Shown here piece after piece: positions 12,001-23,269 of a stretch of 64,000 bases of DNA (its first letter is position 1; every line of letters begins with the position of its first letter). Under the pieces are notes generated by a model. It worked only from the letters and a program-made list of their open reading frames with translations, was not told the DNA's origin and made no database searches. Origin of the DNA: Ignelater luminosus (taxonomy: Eukaryota; Arthropoda; Insecta; Coleoptera; Elateridae); assembly GCA_011009095.1 (NCBI GenBank), contig VTPC01000612.1, forward strand, positions 129,078 to 193,077. The letters are read 5' to 3'. The translations under genes were made by a program, and so were the position numbers.

Positions 12001-14454
12001 TACAAAGCAGATATTCCTAATATAGTATTTTATAAACTGTGATGATAAACAAGGCTGTAGACCCCCCTGAGCTTGGGGGTTCAACATCCCTCTCCCAAAA
12101 TATAACTTGCATTTCTTGTGATGCTATAATGTTGCGAGAATAAGAATAAGTGGTATATTATACTAATTGGTAGGAAAAAGCATTTTGCATTACACAAAAA
12201 GTAGATTTAATCTTGAAAAAGACTGATCATTAAATAGAACAAAATAAACTGTAAAAATCGCAAAACAAAGAGACAACATGAAATCACAGAGTGTACGCAC
12301 ACCGGCGTAATTTTAGGTTAGAAATGTACTCGAGAGGGCGTTCCACAACAGTTGTAACAAATTAATAACCTGTTTATAAGGTACTAATAAATAATGTTAA
12401 TTATTTTATACTTTCATTTATTATTATAAACAACGGTACTAATATAATCACCTTAACCACGGCTCTTAAAATTGATAGACATTCGTTACCATTCGTCATC
12501 ATTTTAAGTTTCCTCTGGTAGGAAAGAGAAACTTAAAGTTCCAATTAAGTTGGTTTAATCGATTTCCGTGGTAAGTGTACATCAGAATTGGAAATCAAGG
12601 AGCTCTTTGTAAGTACTGTGCTGTGTTTGCCAATGAACGAGCTGGGAAATGAGATCATCAAATGTTACAGGCATTAGTAATTAAGCCTTTCAATAATTGG
12701 AAATCTGCAATCGAGCAGTTTACTAGTCACAGCAGAAACAATTACCATCTTCGTGGTGTTGTGATAGGTGATAATTTTGTAAATGATGGAAATTCTCGTG
12801 TTTTATTAAGAATGCGAGTTTCATTTCAACTTTGTGGGGTCACTTTGGTTCCCTCTGCATAATACCGAAAATGCCACCCTGTATACATTAAGCCATGAGA
12901 AGGCACAATCTTAAAAAGAAAAACCAATTGATAACGAAACAATAATTAAAGAAGAAGTAAGATTTGGAGAAAATAAAGACAAGCCAAAAGAGCTTGAAAA
13001 GTGAGAAAGTCCTACATAGATTATAATAGAACAACCAGATAGATCAAGACTAAAAAGGAATGCTGTATTACCAAAAACATTTTATAATTATGTTATGAAT
13101 TATAAAAAGTGTTACATGCTTTTTTAGCAAAAATTAATTATGAAAGTCCTTAGTGAGAGGAGAGATGTATATCAGATCTACAGTGCGTTTCAGGGTGATA
13201 CGGTGGGGTGATGTTGAAAAGTCAAACACGCTGTATGTCTTATACATATGTGAGGACTAGATATTAAACGTCTAGATAGTTGTATTAAGAATCGTAAATA
13301 AACAATCAATCTTTCTAATCGCTAATTATAAAAGAGTCATTATTTCGATTTTTGAGCGTCTTTTAAACATTCTTGCCCAACTGTGTAGTGTGTAATCACA
13401 AATCAAACCCGGAGTATTTTATACTCTTGGTGAGTTATGGCATAGGCTAACGCTAGGCCAAGGTTAATGCATATGGGTTAATCGCGTACGCCGCGCTGAA
13501 ATTTTTACGAATTAGTAAATTAATTTTGCCGAGAATAAATTAATTTTATACGCAGTTGACCATGATTTATTTCTATGTCAAGTGCACCTAGCGTTAATTG
13601 TTTATTTTCCTGCTAACTTCTAATTTCGTTTTTGTTCTTCTCAAAAAGATTATTCAGGTGTAACTGAACTTATGGTAATAAACCATTCTTCGACTATCTT
13701 TTTGGTTATGGTTTTTTAGTTTTTGATATTTTTAACGTTTTTTTCTTTACTTTTGAGTCTTAATATCTGCGTCTTTGGTTTGTATTACATTTAAATAATT
13801 ATTTAGGTAACGTCACATATCGTACACATTACAACAAAACGTTAGATACGAGTTTTTATTGAAATTTATGTAAATTCCCATATTATTATGATGTTCTAAA
13901 TTTTAAATCAGAACTTTTACATGTGTAGATACTACCTAGTCAATGCACAATAATTGTGAGCTTTGTTAGATTTAATGAAGGTTTTTTTCTCTAGTTGTTA
14001 CGGATAATTTATTGTAACAGCCACAATTAACAATGAGATAATCTTAAGTCGAGTTACATCAACTTACCATACAGGCAGGTTTTCTCAAACCATCCAACAC
14101 CCGAATCAATGAGATTCTCATTTTCTTGAAAAGCATCCAATCGACTGTTGTACCAATAACATTCAGAAACATTATAATACACCACAAAACTAACACAGTC
14201 GTCTTTTGATAAGCATTTCGATAAACATTCCACCGTCACCGGTTCGTGATTTTGTTGTTTATGTAACAAATAACCACTAAAATCATGGGAAGGTCGCAAT
14301 CCTATTATTTTTTCAAACTTCACCTGATTCCGAGGACAATTCATTAATTGAGCACCTAGAACATCATTACACGTTTATTAATTTCTTCTATAAAATTTGG
14401 AAACTTACCAAAAGCAAGCTTGATTGCCAAGAAACCAAATAACAAATTCATCAT
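47..14454 (-). CDS. PAN-PAN-PAN-ZP domain extracellular protein, 3' end outside window
   Basis: Eight exons read on the minus strand: 14409-14454, 14068-14355, 3438-3728, 3105-3371, 2839-3043, 809-946, 586-740, 47-285. All junctions are GT/AG and phases agree, giving 543 codons before the left edge. The first exon is a short hydrophobic signal peptide (MMNLLFGFLAIKLAFG). Exons 2, 3 and 4 are each one Cys-rich PAN/apple module. Exons 5 to 8 make a ZP domain: ZP-N with VDCTETYITIRYQPEI and FGNQCGISEA, a linker with TMVLQYNPLIQTQGDRL, and ZP-C with LLLDDKGCPTN, FQAFKF and CSIHCIP. This order matches the insect ZP proteins with PAN modules (Drosophila nompA, neo, nyo and mey), which organise apical or cuticular extracellular matrix. 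The expected C-terminal membrane segment would lie left of base 47. The intron between PAN1 and PAN2 is 10.3 kb and full of repeats. Which family member it is cannot be settled here. Confidence 0.93.
343..573. mobile_element. hAT-type MITE, 231 bp, inside ZP-gene intron
   Basis: The left end CAGGGCTGGCTGGAAG and the inverted right end (CAGGGCCGGCTGAAGAG when reversed) are terminal inverted repeats. They are flanked by 8 bp near-identical target duplications, TGTGATAT at 335-342 and TGTGATGT at 574-581. Size, 8 bp duplication and CAGGGCCGG-type ends fit a non-autonomous hAT element. It has no coding capacity. It sits in the last intron seen, right next to the donor of the exon ending at 586. 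Confidence 0.85.
1300..1690 (+). repeat. AT-rich repeat shared with 30370-30830
   Basis: Most of this stretch matches, in reverse orientation, the sequence at 30375-30660. Its final part (about 1623-1690, with TGAATTGTAAGATGTGTTGC) also matches 30761-30820 directly. It lies in the ZP-gene intron 947-2838. No coding sequence was seen, and the family is unknown. Confidence 0.7.
2073..2419 (-). pseudogene. Mariner-like transposase N-terminal fragment
   Basis: From the ATG at 2419 the protein begins MNKVEYRAVVKFLT and continues through the first helix-turn-helix to SRPGRPVDVVTP. A frameshift near 2220 then moves the frame to CLVLEDARIKKRQLAALLGV, the second helix-turn-helix, ending after ECLGMTSE at a stop. 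This is the two-HTH DNA-binding half of a mariner transposase; the DDD catalytic half is missing. A normal mariner transposase has about 345 residues and this piece has about 115. It lies in an intron of the ZP gene. Confidence 0.75.
4393..4556 (+). repeat. Dispersed repeat, copy 1 (copy 2 at 37788-37962)
   Basis: The stretch starting CTTATCAATTATAAA and ending near the CAGATAGTACCC segment matches 37788-37962 in the same orientation with scattered differences. It is non-coding and of unknown class. Here it lies in the large ZP-gene intron. Confidence 0.65.
4940..6576. mobile_element. Nested foldback element (copy A) with outer and inner inverted repeats
   Basis: The outer arms are 4940-5119 and 6370-6576: the left arm CTATTTTTCAGACTAGATG matches the reversed right arm CTATTTTTCAGATTAAATG and stays similar for about 180 bases. 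Inside them, 5120-6369 is a second element whose ends are CAGGGTCGCTAAAAAGTATG and its reverse complement. The inner element holds one forward module (about 5120-5415), a unique middle (about 5416-5790) and two reversed modules (about 5790-6050 and 6060-6369). Each module contains a TACAGGGTG-type motif. There is no credible gene; the open frames here are translations of the repeated module. Confidence 0.75.
7040..7195 (+). repeat. Repeat related to 28345-28650
   Basis: The stretch contains TTGACTTCAGATT, ATTCTACATCAAAAAC and GGGAACATGGTCAAAATGG, all found again in order at 28345-28650, where the unit is present about twice. Non-coding; it lies in the ZP-gene intron. Confidence 0.6.
7380..7616. 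mobile_element. Small inverted-repeat element (MITE), about 237 bp
   Basis: The left end (7383-7410) and the reversed right end (7586-7613) share about 28 bases, ATACCGRGTGTRGAG followed by TTTCAAACCCGTA, with two differences. No coding capacity. It sits in the ZP-gene intron. Confidence 0.75.
8025..9407 (-). pseudogene. Decayed IS630/Tc1-superfamily DDE transposase, copy 1
   Basis: From an ATG at 9407 (MQKIINENTKLQIIETFKHF) the frame breaks several times. It then gives a helix-turn-helix-like piece (FSLNDVLAKVKENYEFTGRR), the first acidic motif FVYLDETWIYRNEF, a second motif VIVMDNAAYH, and after another break a third piece VLRMPPYHCQYNLIE, whose final E would be the catalytic glutamate. 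The C-terminus is acidic (AESDSESSSGDSGVDSSHE). At least three frameshifts or stops make it inactive. A second copy is at 42190-42840. A large related element lies at 48084-50643. Confidence 0.8.
9432..10368. mobile_element. 937 bp long-TIR element carrying tandem repeats
   Basis: The first about 95 bases (from AGTTCAGTCAATAAGCTGGG) and the last about 85 bases (from AGTCCAGTCAATAAGCTGGG when reversed) are inverted repeats. ATTA at 9428-9431 and 10369-10372 looks like a target duplication. The second copy of the older transposon has GACATTAATAGATGC uninterrupted near 42880, which gives the empty site. No convincing gene is present. Confidence 0.75.
9776..10201. repeat. Three tandem units of about 140 bp
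   Basis: Each unit carries, in order, CCACGRCCAG, TTTTTCCGGAAAA (with variants), GATCAGCGACC and CCCATTTTCGAG (with variants). Units run about 9776-9906, 9907-10052 and 10053-10201 and are clearly diverged. They form the core of the 937 bp element. The short minus-strand open frames across them follow the repeat and are not genes. Confidence 0.75.
10555..11794. mobile_element. Foldback element (copy B) with TA target duplication
   Basis: The ends are CAGGGTCGCTAAAAAGTATG and its reverse complement, flanked by TA on both sides (10553-10554 and 11795-11796). It has two forward modules (about 10555-10865 and 10866-11150), the same unique middle as copy A (about 11150-11485, same orientation) and one reversed module. 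Copy A has one forward and two reversed. No transposase is encoded, so it is probably moved by a Tc1/mariner enzyme from elsewhere. Confidence 0.8.
12512..12765 (+). pseudogene. hAT transposase fragment, TTF-type zinc finger
   Basis: The frame reads FQLSWFNRFPW, a stop, then GALCKYCAVFANERAGK, another stop, then PFNNWKSAIEQFTSHSRNNYH. This order matches the N-terminal TTF-type zinc finger of hAT transposases related to ZNF862 and KIAA1586 (FQ.KW...FPWL, then G..CKYC.LF, then PF.NW..A...F..H). Only about 80 residues remain and stops interrupt them. It sits in the ZP-gene intron. Confidence 0.7.
12900..14053. other. No recognisable feature
   Basis: AT-rich intron sequence between the hAT fragment and the PAN1 exon. 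I see no exon-like frame, inverted repeat or known transposon signature. Confidence 0.5.
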
Positions 14455-15654
14455 AGACAAAACATAACTAAACAAAAGTGAAAAAACTTTATTGTTGACT
14501 AAAAATGATCGCGAGCTCGTCGACCACTAAAATAAAGACGCGCGCGTCGTCGTAGTTGTCGTGTTTGAAATACTGATTGATATTGGTCATCATTGTTATA
14601 GGCCCGTATATCTCTATACAGCTTGTTAATAGGTTTTTTACACACATGCATATGTAATGTATGTTTGTTACCTCTACAATTACGCAATCGACCTTGGACT
14701 ATATTATTGTCATGTCCAATGCAACTAACTGCAGGCAGTTATGTTAAAAATAATTATTTTACTACTACGGCAGGAAAAAACTTTCTTCTTCGATATGAAG
14801 TCAATGGGTTTAATAACTGTCATTCAACTTTATTGAGAAATAAACAAATCCCCTCAATTTTATATTTCATGTTTGCTATTGCAATTTTAAGTTTTCGTAA
14901 TTCCCTCGTGCGTACTTTTTCTTCAATATTTAAAATGCGATTCTATAAAATTGTTTTGTTCTAAATCTACAGAGAGTAAACAGGAATCTAAAAACTAGAA
15001 TGTTCTGTTAAAGAAATGTGAGGTACATCCTTTTTTTGTTGTTGTAGCTATCGGGAATCGAAATAATTTTACAAAGGATTGTTTATTTTTTAGATAGTCA
15101 ACCTTTATCCTACGAACTTTTATGATATAGTATAAACGGCTAGAATTGAACTTTTTTTGTACTGATGGACAGAAGTTGAACAATTTCAACAAAGTGTAGT
15201 TCTTTCATATTGCCATATCTTTGGCTTTTCTGGAGGTAAATTGTATACAGGGTGGCTGAAAAATCGTTTACCAGCCTATAACTATTTTATTTTTAAAGAT
15301 ATGAACAAAATGCAAAGGAGAAAGTTGTTTAATGTGATAAGAGGCATAATATCATGCATTGAAAGAAAACTCAACGCCTACTGTTTTCGCGTAACATCAA
15401 CTAACCTTAAATGTTTAAATGGAACACTTTGTATATTTCTTAAAATTATGAATACACCTGAAATTCTCTTTTCAACCATTTAACATACTTAACGATTTTC
15501 TTGAGGTCTTGGCCTGCAAGATTACTCGATTCATCAATTCTGGATTACTTCTTACGGGGCTTTTTAAAGCATCATGTTTATGTAACTCCATCAGCAAGTC
15601 TAAATGAATTGAAAAATAAATTTTTCCGCGCTGAGAATTAAATTATGCCTAGCG
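14455..15654. other. 5' flank of the ZP gene, no other gene seen
   Basis: The first 70 bases upstream of the ZP start are the likely 5' UTR or promoter. A GC-rich patch lies at 14511-14560, and no clear TATA box was found. A TACAGGGTG motif at 15246-15254 marks the end of a dispersed repeat. The remaining open frames show no family signature. Confidence 0.4.
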
Positions 15655-18600
15655 CATTGTAACATTTCTGACGTAACTATTGCTATAGGTGCAGTCGAGT
15701 TCATCGTTATTTCCCGCCGAAGGCGGGAGGCCGTTATAAGCTTCATTCTGAAGCTTCTTCAGCCTGATGGATGTGGTTAATTGGTTGCGAGGCAAAATAC
15801 GTGGGTTGTTTGCGTTCTTTAGCACCTGACTGGGCGTTGGGAATTGATAGACCATGACTTCTAATGCCGCGAGGAGGGCCGTTGGCAGCATAGATGTTGA
15901 GTCGACGGCGTCCGGATTCACCTGTCTGATGTATTAATTTGCGCAGCGACAATTGGAATTAGTACCTGAAGTGATGTTGGTGGGCGGTCCCCAGTAGGCG
16001 AGGTTTGATGGAACTTTCGTTCTAGGGCTTTCTGAAGTTAGAATAAGGGCGCCGGTTGCGTGACGCATCGGTAGATGTTGTCTGGTAGTCTTGACATGTT
16101 GGATTAGCCCATAGGTGATGTAACGCGAAGAGTTAACTGTTGGGGTCATTGACACTGGTGTACATAACTGTAGTGTTGTAAGGTGCCCATCTTCTGCCGA
16201 GCTGATGTCTTGCCGTTGAGATGGCGGTTGAAGGCCGTGCTGGGCGCGGCGACAGGTATCCATTGGCTGTCGTGGGCGATGTTGATTCTGGTGGTGGTGG
16301 TAACGGATGCGGAAGTAAAGAACATACGCAGAAGGTGAACTATATCTCGCGGTAACTTGGTGGTGATTCGGCACACAAATGGATTTCAGACTCACACCCC
16401 TACTCGCGCGGTGTAGGGGGTGAGCTTGGTAGCGGCCGCTAGGCGTAGACGGTGACAGTGGTGAAGGGGACTTCGGGGCCGTAAACCTACTAGCGCCGCG
16501 ACCCGGGACGCGTTCGGAGTACGGACACCCAGGAGAGCACGGAAATCTAACACCCGCACAAATAGTCGTACCTTTCCCCCTAGGCAACGACGTACGCGGG
16601 TGGAAAGGGACACCGGCTCCGGGGGTCTGCGCCGACCCTCGATACGCAGGGTGCCCCGGTTGGAAGGCCGGCGCCACTAATGGGCCTTCGTCCCCAGAAC
16701 GAAGGTTGCGCCACCCGGGGAAGCCGGGGGGCCGGACGCGCCTGACACAGGCCAGTGCATATGCACTGGGTAATGAACGGGAGGGACCACTGTCGACGTC
16801 TGCACCAAACGGACACTACGCGAAACTGTGGGCCATCGATAATTATACAAATTATACAAAGAAGTAAAAATAGAAGAGGCATATAAATTGGGAAATACAT
16901 GTTCGGTAAAAACAGGAAGCAAGGAAGATAAAATGGAGATAATGCAACACAAAAAGAAACTGAGATTGATTAAAAATGAACAAGTATAGATAAACAACGA
17001 TCTAACAAAAGAAGAGATGCGTATACAACGCAAAATTCGAAATAGAGCAAAAGAAGAAATAAGCAAGGGCAACCAAGTTAAAACCGGATACCAAAAGATT
17101 ACTATACAAGGGCAAACATGGAAATGGAACGAAGACAAGCACATCCTTGAAGAAAATCCAGAAAACCACCAGAATACACTACTGTAAAACCGACACAAAG
17201 AACACAAACAGAGAAAGAGGTGGTGAAACGGACAACGAACAAGGACAACGAATCGAATATGCTACAAAAAACAGGTAAATATAATAGGAGACAAATCTAA
17301 ATTTGTTCTGGGCTGCTTCAACGTTCAAACAATGGCCGAAATAAGCAAAGCCAAACAAATCTCAAGAGAAATGACAAAGTACAAGATTAAAATACTCAGG
17401 CTTGGCGAAACTAGGTGGAATGGAATAGGAAATATGACACTTGCAAATGGAAACCAAATACTCTACTCAGGATATGAAGACGAAACCGAAAAAAAGGAGT
17501 AGCTATTATAATAGATAAATCAATTTAAAAAAGCTTACTGGAATAGGAAGGCAAAACAGAAACGGTTTAAAGGGAAATACAGAAATATAACTATTATAAA
17601 CGTCTATAGCCCTACAAATGATGAAGACGATCAAACTAAAGATACCTTTTATGAGGAACTTCGAGCAAACTGGGAGATTATGCAACGGAAACAACCGAAG
17701 GACATAAAATTATTAATGGGTGATGTAAATGCAAAAGTAGGCAAAGACAATGAAGGCAAGGAAAACATCAGACTTCTGCTTGACAAATAATTTAGTTATT
17801 GCGGGTACCTTATTCAAACACAACGACAATCACAAAGCAACTTGGATATCACTTGGAGGTATCTATAGAAACCAAATTGACCATATAATAATTGAAAGAA
17901 CATAAAGAAACTCCCTACAAGATACAAGAGTGACGAGGGGTGCAGACGTAGGAATAGACCATCAACTTCTTAGAGCCAAAATAAAAATAAGCTCGAAAAG
18001 CAACAACATCCTACCGGTACGCACAAAATTTAATGTTGCCGAATTAAAAGAAAATGAAATACTGGGGGAGTATAAGAACATGCAAAAGAATATCTGAGAA
18101 ACCCACTTAGGAACCTTTCGGTGAAGAACATTTGGCAACATTTCAGAGACGCAGTGAAAAAAAGTGCAAAAGAAACAATTGGACACAAAGTCGAAAAACA
18201 AAACCATGGATAACAAACGCTGCATTGAATACAATCGAAGAGAGGAGAAGAATAAAACGGAAATGATTGAATACAGAAGACAAAACAAGAAAAAACCAAA
18301 TACGTAGAGAATATTGGAATAAAAAAAGGGAAATAGAAAAGAGGACAAGAAAAGAGAAAAGAAACTACCTTGAAGAAATAATTATAAAAATTCCAAAAAA
18401 AGGGTACCTCACACGATGCGAAAACTCGAAACCAATAACCTTTCTAAGCATGGCTAGTAAAGTATTAAACAGAATGAAAACTGCGGTAGACCAGAGGCTA
18501 AAGGAAAACCAGGCAGGCTTCCGAGCAAGGTTCTCATGCGTAGATCAAATATGCACATTGAGGATAATAATCGAAGAAACCAAAGAAATGGGAGAAAGCA

Positions 18601-19530
18601 TCTGCATCAACATTATAAATTTCGAGAAGGCATTTAACTCAGTAACGAGGAAGAACATATGGAAAATTCTAGAAGCATATAGACTACAAAAAAAATAAGA
18701 AAAATGATAAAAATTATGTATGAAGACTTTTCAGCAAAAGTAGAACATACAGGGAAACTGTCTGAAAAAATTATGATTAAGGCAGGAGTTAAATAAGGGT
18801 GCGTCTTATCACCAACTCTATTCCTAATCATCATAGGCTGGGTGATGGAAAATACAAGAAATACTATATCTGGAATAAATTGAGGTATATTTAACAAACT
18901 TGAAGACCTTGAGCTTGCGGACGATATATACCTAATAACTAGAAAGAAAACCCAGATCCAAAGAAAAACAATGAGACTCAAAGAAGTAGCAGAGCAAGTT
19001 GATCTTAAAATAAATGAGAAGAAGACAAATATCCTAAAAGACGGAGAAGAGGATGGAAGAAGTATAAGCATAGAGCATACAAATATTGAAAAGGTTGAAG
19101 AATTCTGTTGCTTAGGAAGTGTACGAATGTTACAATCATTTACTAATAAATGTCTAAGAAAAATCCACCAAATATTCTGGACCGATAAAATAACAAACTT
19201 AAGGTTATGGGAGATATCAAACGAAGAAAGAATAGAGATAACAATTAGATACAGAAAATGGGAGTGGATTGGGCATACATTAAGGAACCCACACAACAAC
19301 TTAACTAGACAGGCACTAGATTTCAACGTTGGAGGGAAACGGAAGAAAGGTAGATCACACGATACCTGGAAAAGAAACCTTTCGAGGGAAATACAGTAAC
19401 TAAACATGTCATGGGGAGAGATAAAACATACAGCTCAAAATCGACAAAAGTGGAAGGAATTAGCCAAAAATATACAGAAAATAGACTCCAACCAGGATGT
19501 GTAGAGGTTGCCGCTCTACCATCTACCACA
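15655..19530 (+). pseudogene. APE-type LINE (RTE/CR1-like), degenerate
   Basis: A GC-rich 5' part (15655-16850) is followed by an AT-rich coding region. The endonuclease is readable from about 17300: LGCFNVQTMAEISKAK, GETRWNGIGN (catalytic E), LLMGDVNAKVGKDN, NQIDHIIIERT and IDHQLLRAKIK. The reverse transcriptase follows: ENQAGFRARFSCVDQI, FEKAFNSV (usual D replaced by N), GCVLSPTLF and LADDIYLI. The C-terminal part has WEWIGHTLRNPHNN and GKRKKGRSHDTW. Stops and frameshifts occur throughout. Minus-strand frames across 15649-17207 follow the base composition and are not genes. The family is the insect endonuclease-reverse transcriptase LINE type; the exact clade needs a tree. Confidence 0.85.
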
Positions 19531-20647
19531 GGCAAACGAAACTCTCGGGGTATCATTTCTATCATAAAAACTGTTATTTCTTGTAATTTTAAAACACTGG
19601 TAGATTGAATGTCTGATTGAAGACATGCAAGCGCGTTTGTAGGAAGCTTGAATACAGGGCTTTCAAAAAATCCTGCCCCGGGCTTCATTTAGTGTAGGTA
19701 CGCCACTGGTCAAACCAAAGGTAAGTGAAAATTGTGTAATATTTACCATTTCATTTATTATACCATACACACAGTCCGTTCTTTACATACAAAAGTTTTA
19801 TCACCATTACGAACTATTTGAGTCTTTCGTCGGGCATGAAACAGTACTCATGTACTATGTACTTCTATTAATTCAGTAACTAATGTAATTTGTAATTTAA
19901 ACAAACTTATTAAGTACTTACGTGTACTACTTACACTGTTTAAGAAAATTAGAAAAACACCTTATTTACTATGAGGAGAGACAGCAGCGCTTAGAAGTAT
20001 GTACTAAAATTGTACCTTACCGTACGAGCGAAAGAAAAACGAAATCAAAGTTAGACATGACACAACTTATACTGTTAAAATGAACTCAGAATTGTGTTCT
20101 TGAATGTTTGAGCAATTTAGATTATGGAGTAGTTATAATATTTAGGATTTCCTAAAGAGAGACCTTTTCTGCAGGCGCGTGACCTACAGTCTTCTGTGTG
20201 CAGACCCAAAAACCAACAGTACCAAAGGTAAAGGTATCGCTATCGGCAAAACACTTTCTGTAGATATAAACTGTGACCATGACTAGTAGATGTGCCCACA
20301 TTGTTGAGACCGTGATTGTCAGTTGTGACTTGTGAGGTTGCGTGGTGTTTAAGGCGGCGTGGGATACAAACGTATCCCAATTTTTATTTTTTTGAGACAA
20401 TTTTCTAACAGGTGAGTGTAAAAGGTTCACTTTTTATCTTATCCTTTATTATACCTTTATTTAATCTTTTATATTGGTATTGGTCAATTCAATGGAGTAA
20501 ATTTAAATCGCCTTCTGGGTGGTTTCCGCTAGATGTCAGAGCAAAACTATAATTAAAAAGAATTATAATTAAATTAAATTTTCTGTAGTTTTTTAAATTG
20601 TTTTTCTTTCATTGCCAACATAGTGTTCTCAATAACTACTACATACA
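19531..20647. other. No recognisable feature
   Basis: Intergenic DNA between the LINE and the mariner. The first 170 bases may be LINE 3' tail or an adjacent repeat. I see no gene. Confidence 0.4.
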
Positions 20648-20649
20648 TA

Positions 20650-21918
20650 GGTGTATACCTATGAAATGAGACTTTTTTTTTTCAATTTTAAACGTTTATT
20701 AACAAAAAATGGTTACAAATTTAATCTTCAAAATAATAGCCATCGCTAGCGACACATTTTACCCATCTCTCAGGCAATTTGTGAATGCCGCGCCAAAAAA
20801 ATTGGCCGTCTTTGGCCGCAAACCAATCATCGAGCCATTTTTTGGCTTCTTCGTGAGAATTGAAGCGCTGCTCGGAAAGTGCGTGGCCCATCGATGCAAA
20901 CAAATGATAATCGGAAGGCGCCAAGTCTGGTGAGTAAGCCGCATGCACCAGCGGTTCCCAATCGTACGTCTCCACCAATTCCCGGGTCGCTCTTGTTCGA
21001 TGTGGTGGTGCATTGTCATCAAGAAAAATTACTTTGTGACGCCGATCGGCATATTCTGGGCGTTTTCGGTGTATAGCGCTGTCCAAATCGGCCAATTGTC
21101 GTTGGTAGCGTGCACCGTCAACTGTTTCACCTGGTTTTAATAGCTCGTACCAAATCATACCGTGCTGATCCCAGAAAACACACAGCATTGCCTTGCGGCC
21201 GAAGCGATTTGGTTTTGCCGTTGATTTTGGCTTGTGGCCGGGCGGACCATACGATCGGATTGGAGAAATACACCCATTTTTCATCACCCGTAACGATTCG
21301 ATGCAAAAAGACTTCCTTTTGAACCGGGAGAGCAGCATTTCACAAGTGGTTTTTCGGTTCTCTTGCTGCCTTTCAGTCAGTTCATGCGGCACCCATCTTC
21401 CGACCTTTAAAATCATGCCCATGTCTTTCAAACGTTTGCAAATGGTTTTTTGGGTCACTCCCAACTGCTCTGCCATCATTTCTTGCGTTTGACCATCATC
21501 TTCATTCAACAATGCTTGCAATTCGGTGTCCTCAAACTTTTTTCGGTGGCCGGCCACGTTCCTCGTTCTCCACGCTAAAATCACCACTTCGGAATTTTTC
21601 AAACCACCTGAAGCACTGTGCTCTGCTTAGAGCATGTCCACCGTAAGCTTCTATAAGCATTTGATGAGCTTGAGAAGCGTTTTTCTTCAATTGATAACAG
21701 AAAATCAACGATGTCCGCAAATCGTAGTTTGAAGGCACGAAATTCGACATTTTTAAGAGTGAAAAAAATGCGTTGTTGTATGAAACATCACAAAAAATGA
21801 ATTGAATATTGTTGACAGATGACAGACGAAAAAAATAAGACATTTGGGACAGTTTAAAAATACTCCTAGCGACATCTGTGGTCTAATAGCTGAAAGTCTC
21901 ATTTCATAGGTATACACC
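20650..21918 (-). mobile_element. Mariner element, DD34D type, 1269 bp
   Basis: Perfect inverted ends GGTGTATACCTATGAAATGA continue to GAC on both sides. The left flank is TA and the right flank is TG, a mutated target duplication. The only gene is the broken transposase on the minus strand. It is complete end to end, so it is a fairly young insertion. Confidence 0.92.
20721..21750 (-). pseudogene. Mariner DD34D transposase, frameshifted
   Basis: Starts MSNFVPSNYDLRTSLI at 21750 and ends at the stop at 20721, near the normal 340-350 residues. The HTH half reads HQMLIEAYGGHALSRAQCF and GVTQKTICKRLKDMG. The catalytic residues are D in TGDEKWVYFSNP, D in IFLDDNAPPH and D in YSPDLAPSDYHLF; the last two are 34 residues apart, hence DD34D. 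One extra base in an A run near 21540 breaks the start. Near 21260-21320 the TGDEKW segment lies in a different frame from its surroundings, so two more compensating shifts exist. It cannot make active enzyme as read. Confidence 0.9.
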
Positions 21919-21929
21919 TGGTACGTATA

Positions 21930-22290
21930 CATAGGGTGTCTCAGACCACCCGTCCACCTCTATTAAAATTAAAGAGTTTGAGGTTTTCTAAATAATCTTG
22001 CCGAGTTGCAACACCGAATTGAGCAATGTTGTCAAACAATTTTAGTACAATCGGGCTTTTTAGAAGAATGCGGAGTTTCTTCTTGAGAAGGTGTAGATCC
22101 TGTGTTGAAATGAAAGAAAGACATATCGAACATCTTCTGTGATCATCACTCCAAAAATCTACAAAAACGAAAATCGCTCTTATCTCGAAAACGGTTGATT
22201 TGCGGACCCATGGTTATTAAGACTTTTTTACTTGTTTTTGGTCGTACTACAAGTCCTTTAAATATTTAAACGTTTTTTCCTAACACCCTG
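21930..22290. repeat. Dispersed repeat bounded by AGGGTGT-type ends
   Basis: Starts near ATAGGGTGTCTCAGACC and ends near AACACCCTGTATATTC, the outward-facing ACAGGGTGT ends common in insect Tc1/mariner-derived repeats. No coding frame. The edges are approximate. Confidence 0.45.
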
Positions 22291-23269
22291 TATATTCTTT
22301 TCCAAGATGTAAAACTATTTTTATGTAACCATAGAAAATAAAGAATTTGTTACCATATTTCAGGCGTGAGGCCGAAACTTGAAGCACGAGGCGCAGGCCG
22401 AAAAATGACAGCGCGCGTGTATTGAACAAGATTCTTTGTAATCGCTTACATAAAATGCGAAAAAAAACCATCAATTTACTGTAAATTTTGACAGATATCA
22501 AGTTAGGTACATATGTAAATGGAAAGCGATTACAAAAAACTTGAACTAAACAACGTCTAAAACGTAAGTGCTTTCGCAAATTCCTTATTATTTTAACCTA
22601 TAATTATTTAAAACGTACACGTAAAAACCGTGTCATTCATTTACTATTATTAGATTACTTACTACACACTATGTAGGTTAACATATATATTTGGAAATTG
22701 TTTCTAATTCCTAGACAATCCTTCTTTCGTTGTGTAAAACTTCCGTGTGTAAAACGTTATTTAAATTATAGTGAATGCAAAGTTTAATAGATGCGTAGTT
22801 TTGCGTTTAAAAGCTGTTAACAATAATGGGCTTTCGGCAAATTGGTTTTTCAATTATATATTAGCTACGCATGGGTGATATCAGCTCATTGTATGAGAGA
22901 ATCAAACTAGATTATGCTAACATAAAATTATCTAAAGGTATGGGAATTAATTTTGCATTGGTATTATTTGAGATTTTTTTTGTTTAATCCGGTTGCAAAT
23001 TAGAAGAAAAAACAGTCGAAGAAGGTTACATAAAAATTATGTGTATTGTGTTAACTAGGGAAATGTAAAAGAATCTTTTCTGCATAATTAATTTATACGA
23101 GATTTTAATGTAACTTGAAGCATGAGGATAAAAGTAGAAGATCAATGCTTTTTCTATATTTTACGGTTACGAAGCCCATTTAGAATTATTGTAGTAAACC
23201 TTTATTTATTCTTTTATTTGCTTGTTCATTGAATCTTACTTTACTTTAATCATTATAGACATGTTCATA
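22291..23269. other. No recognisable feature
   Basis: AT-rich DNA. A small GC-richer patch at 22360-22430 has no identifiable function. No gene or repeat was recognised. Confidence 0.4.

Noticed and set aside
15649..17207. Long minus-strand frames (up to 257 codons in this LINE region, including 16677-17207 and 18634-19407)
   Set aside because: They lie antisense to a LINE whose plus strand shows endonuclease and RT motifs. Their composition (Ser/Pro/Arg-rich or Phe/Ser/Leu-rich) is what antisense of such sequence gives.
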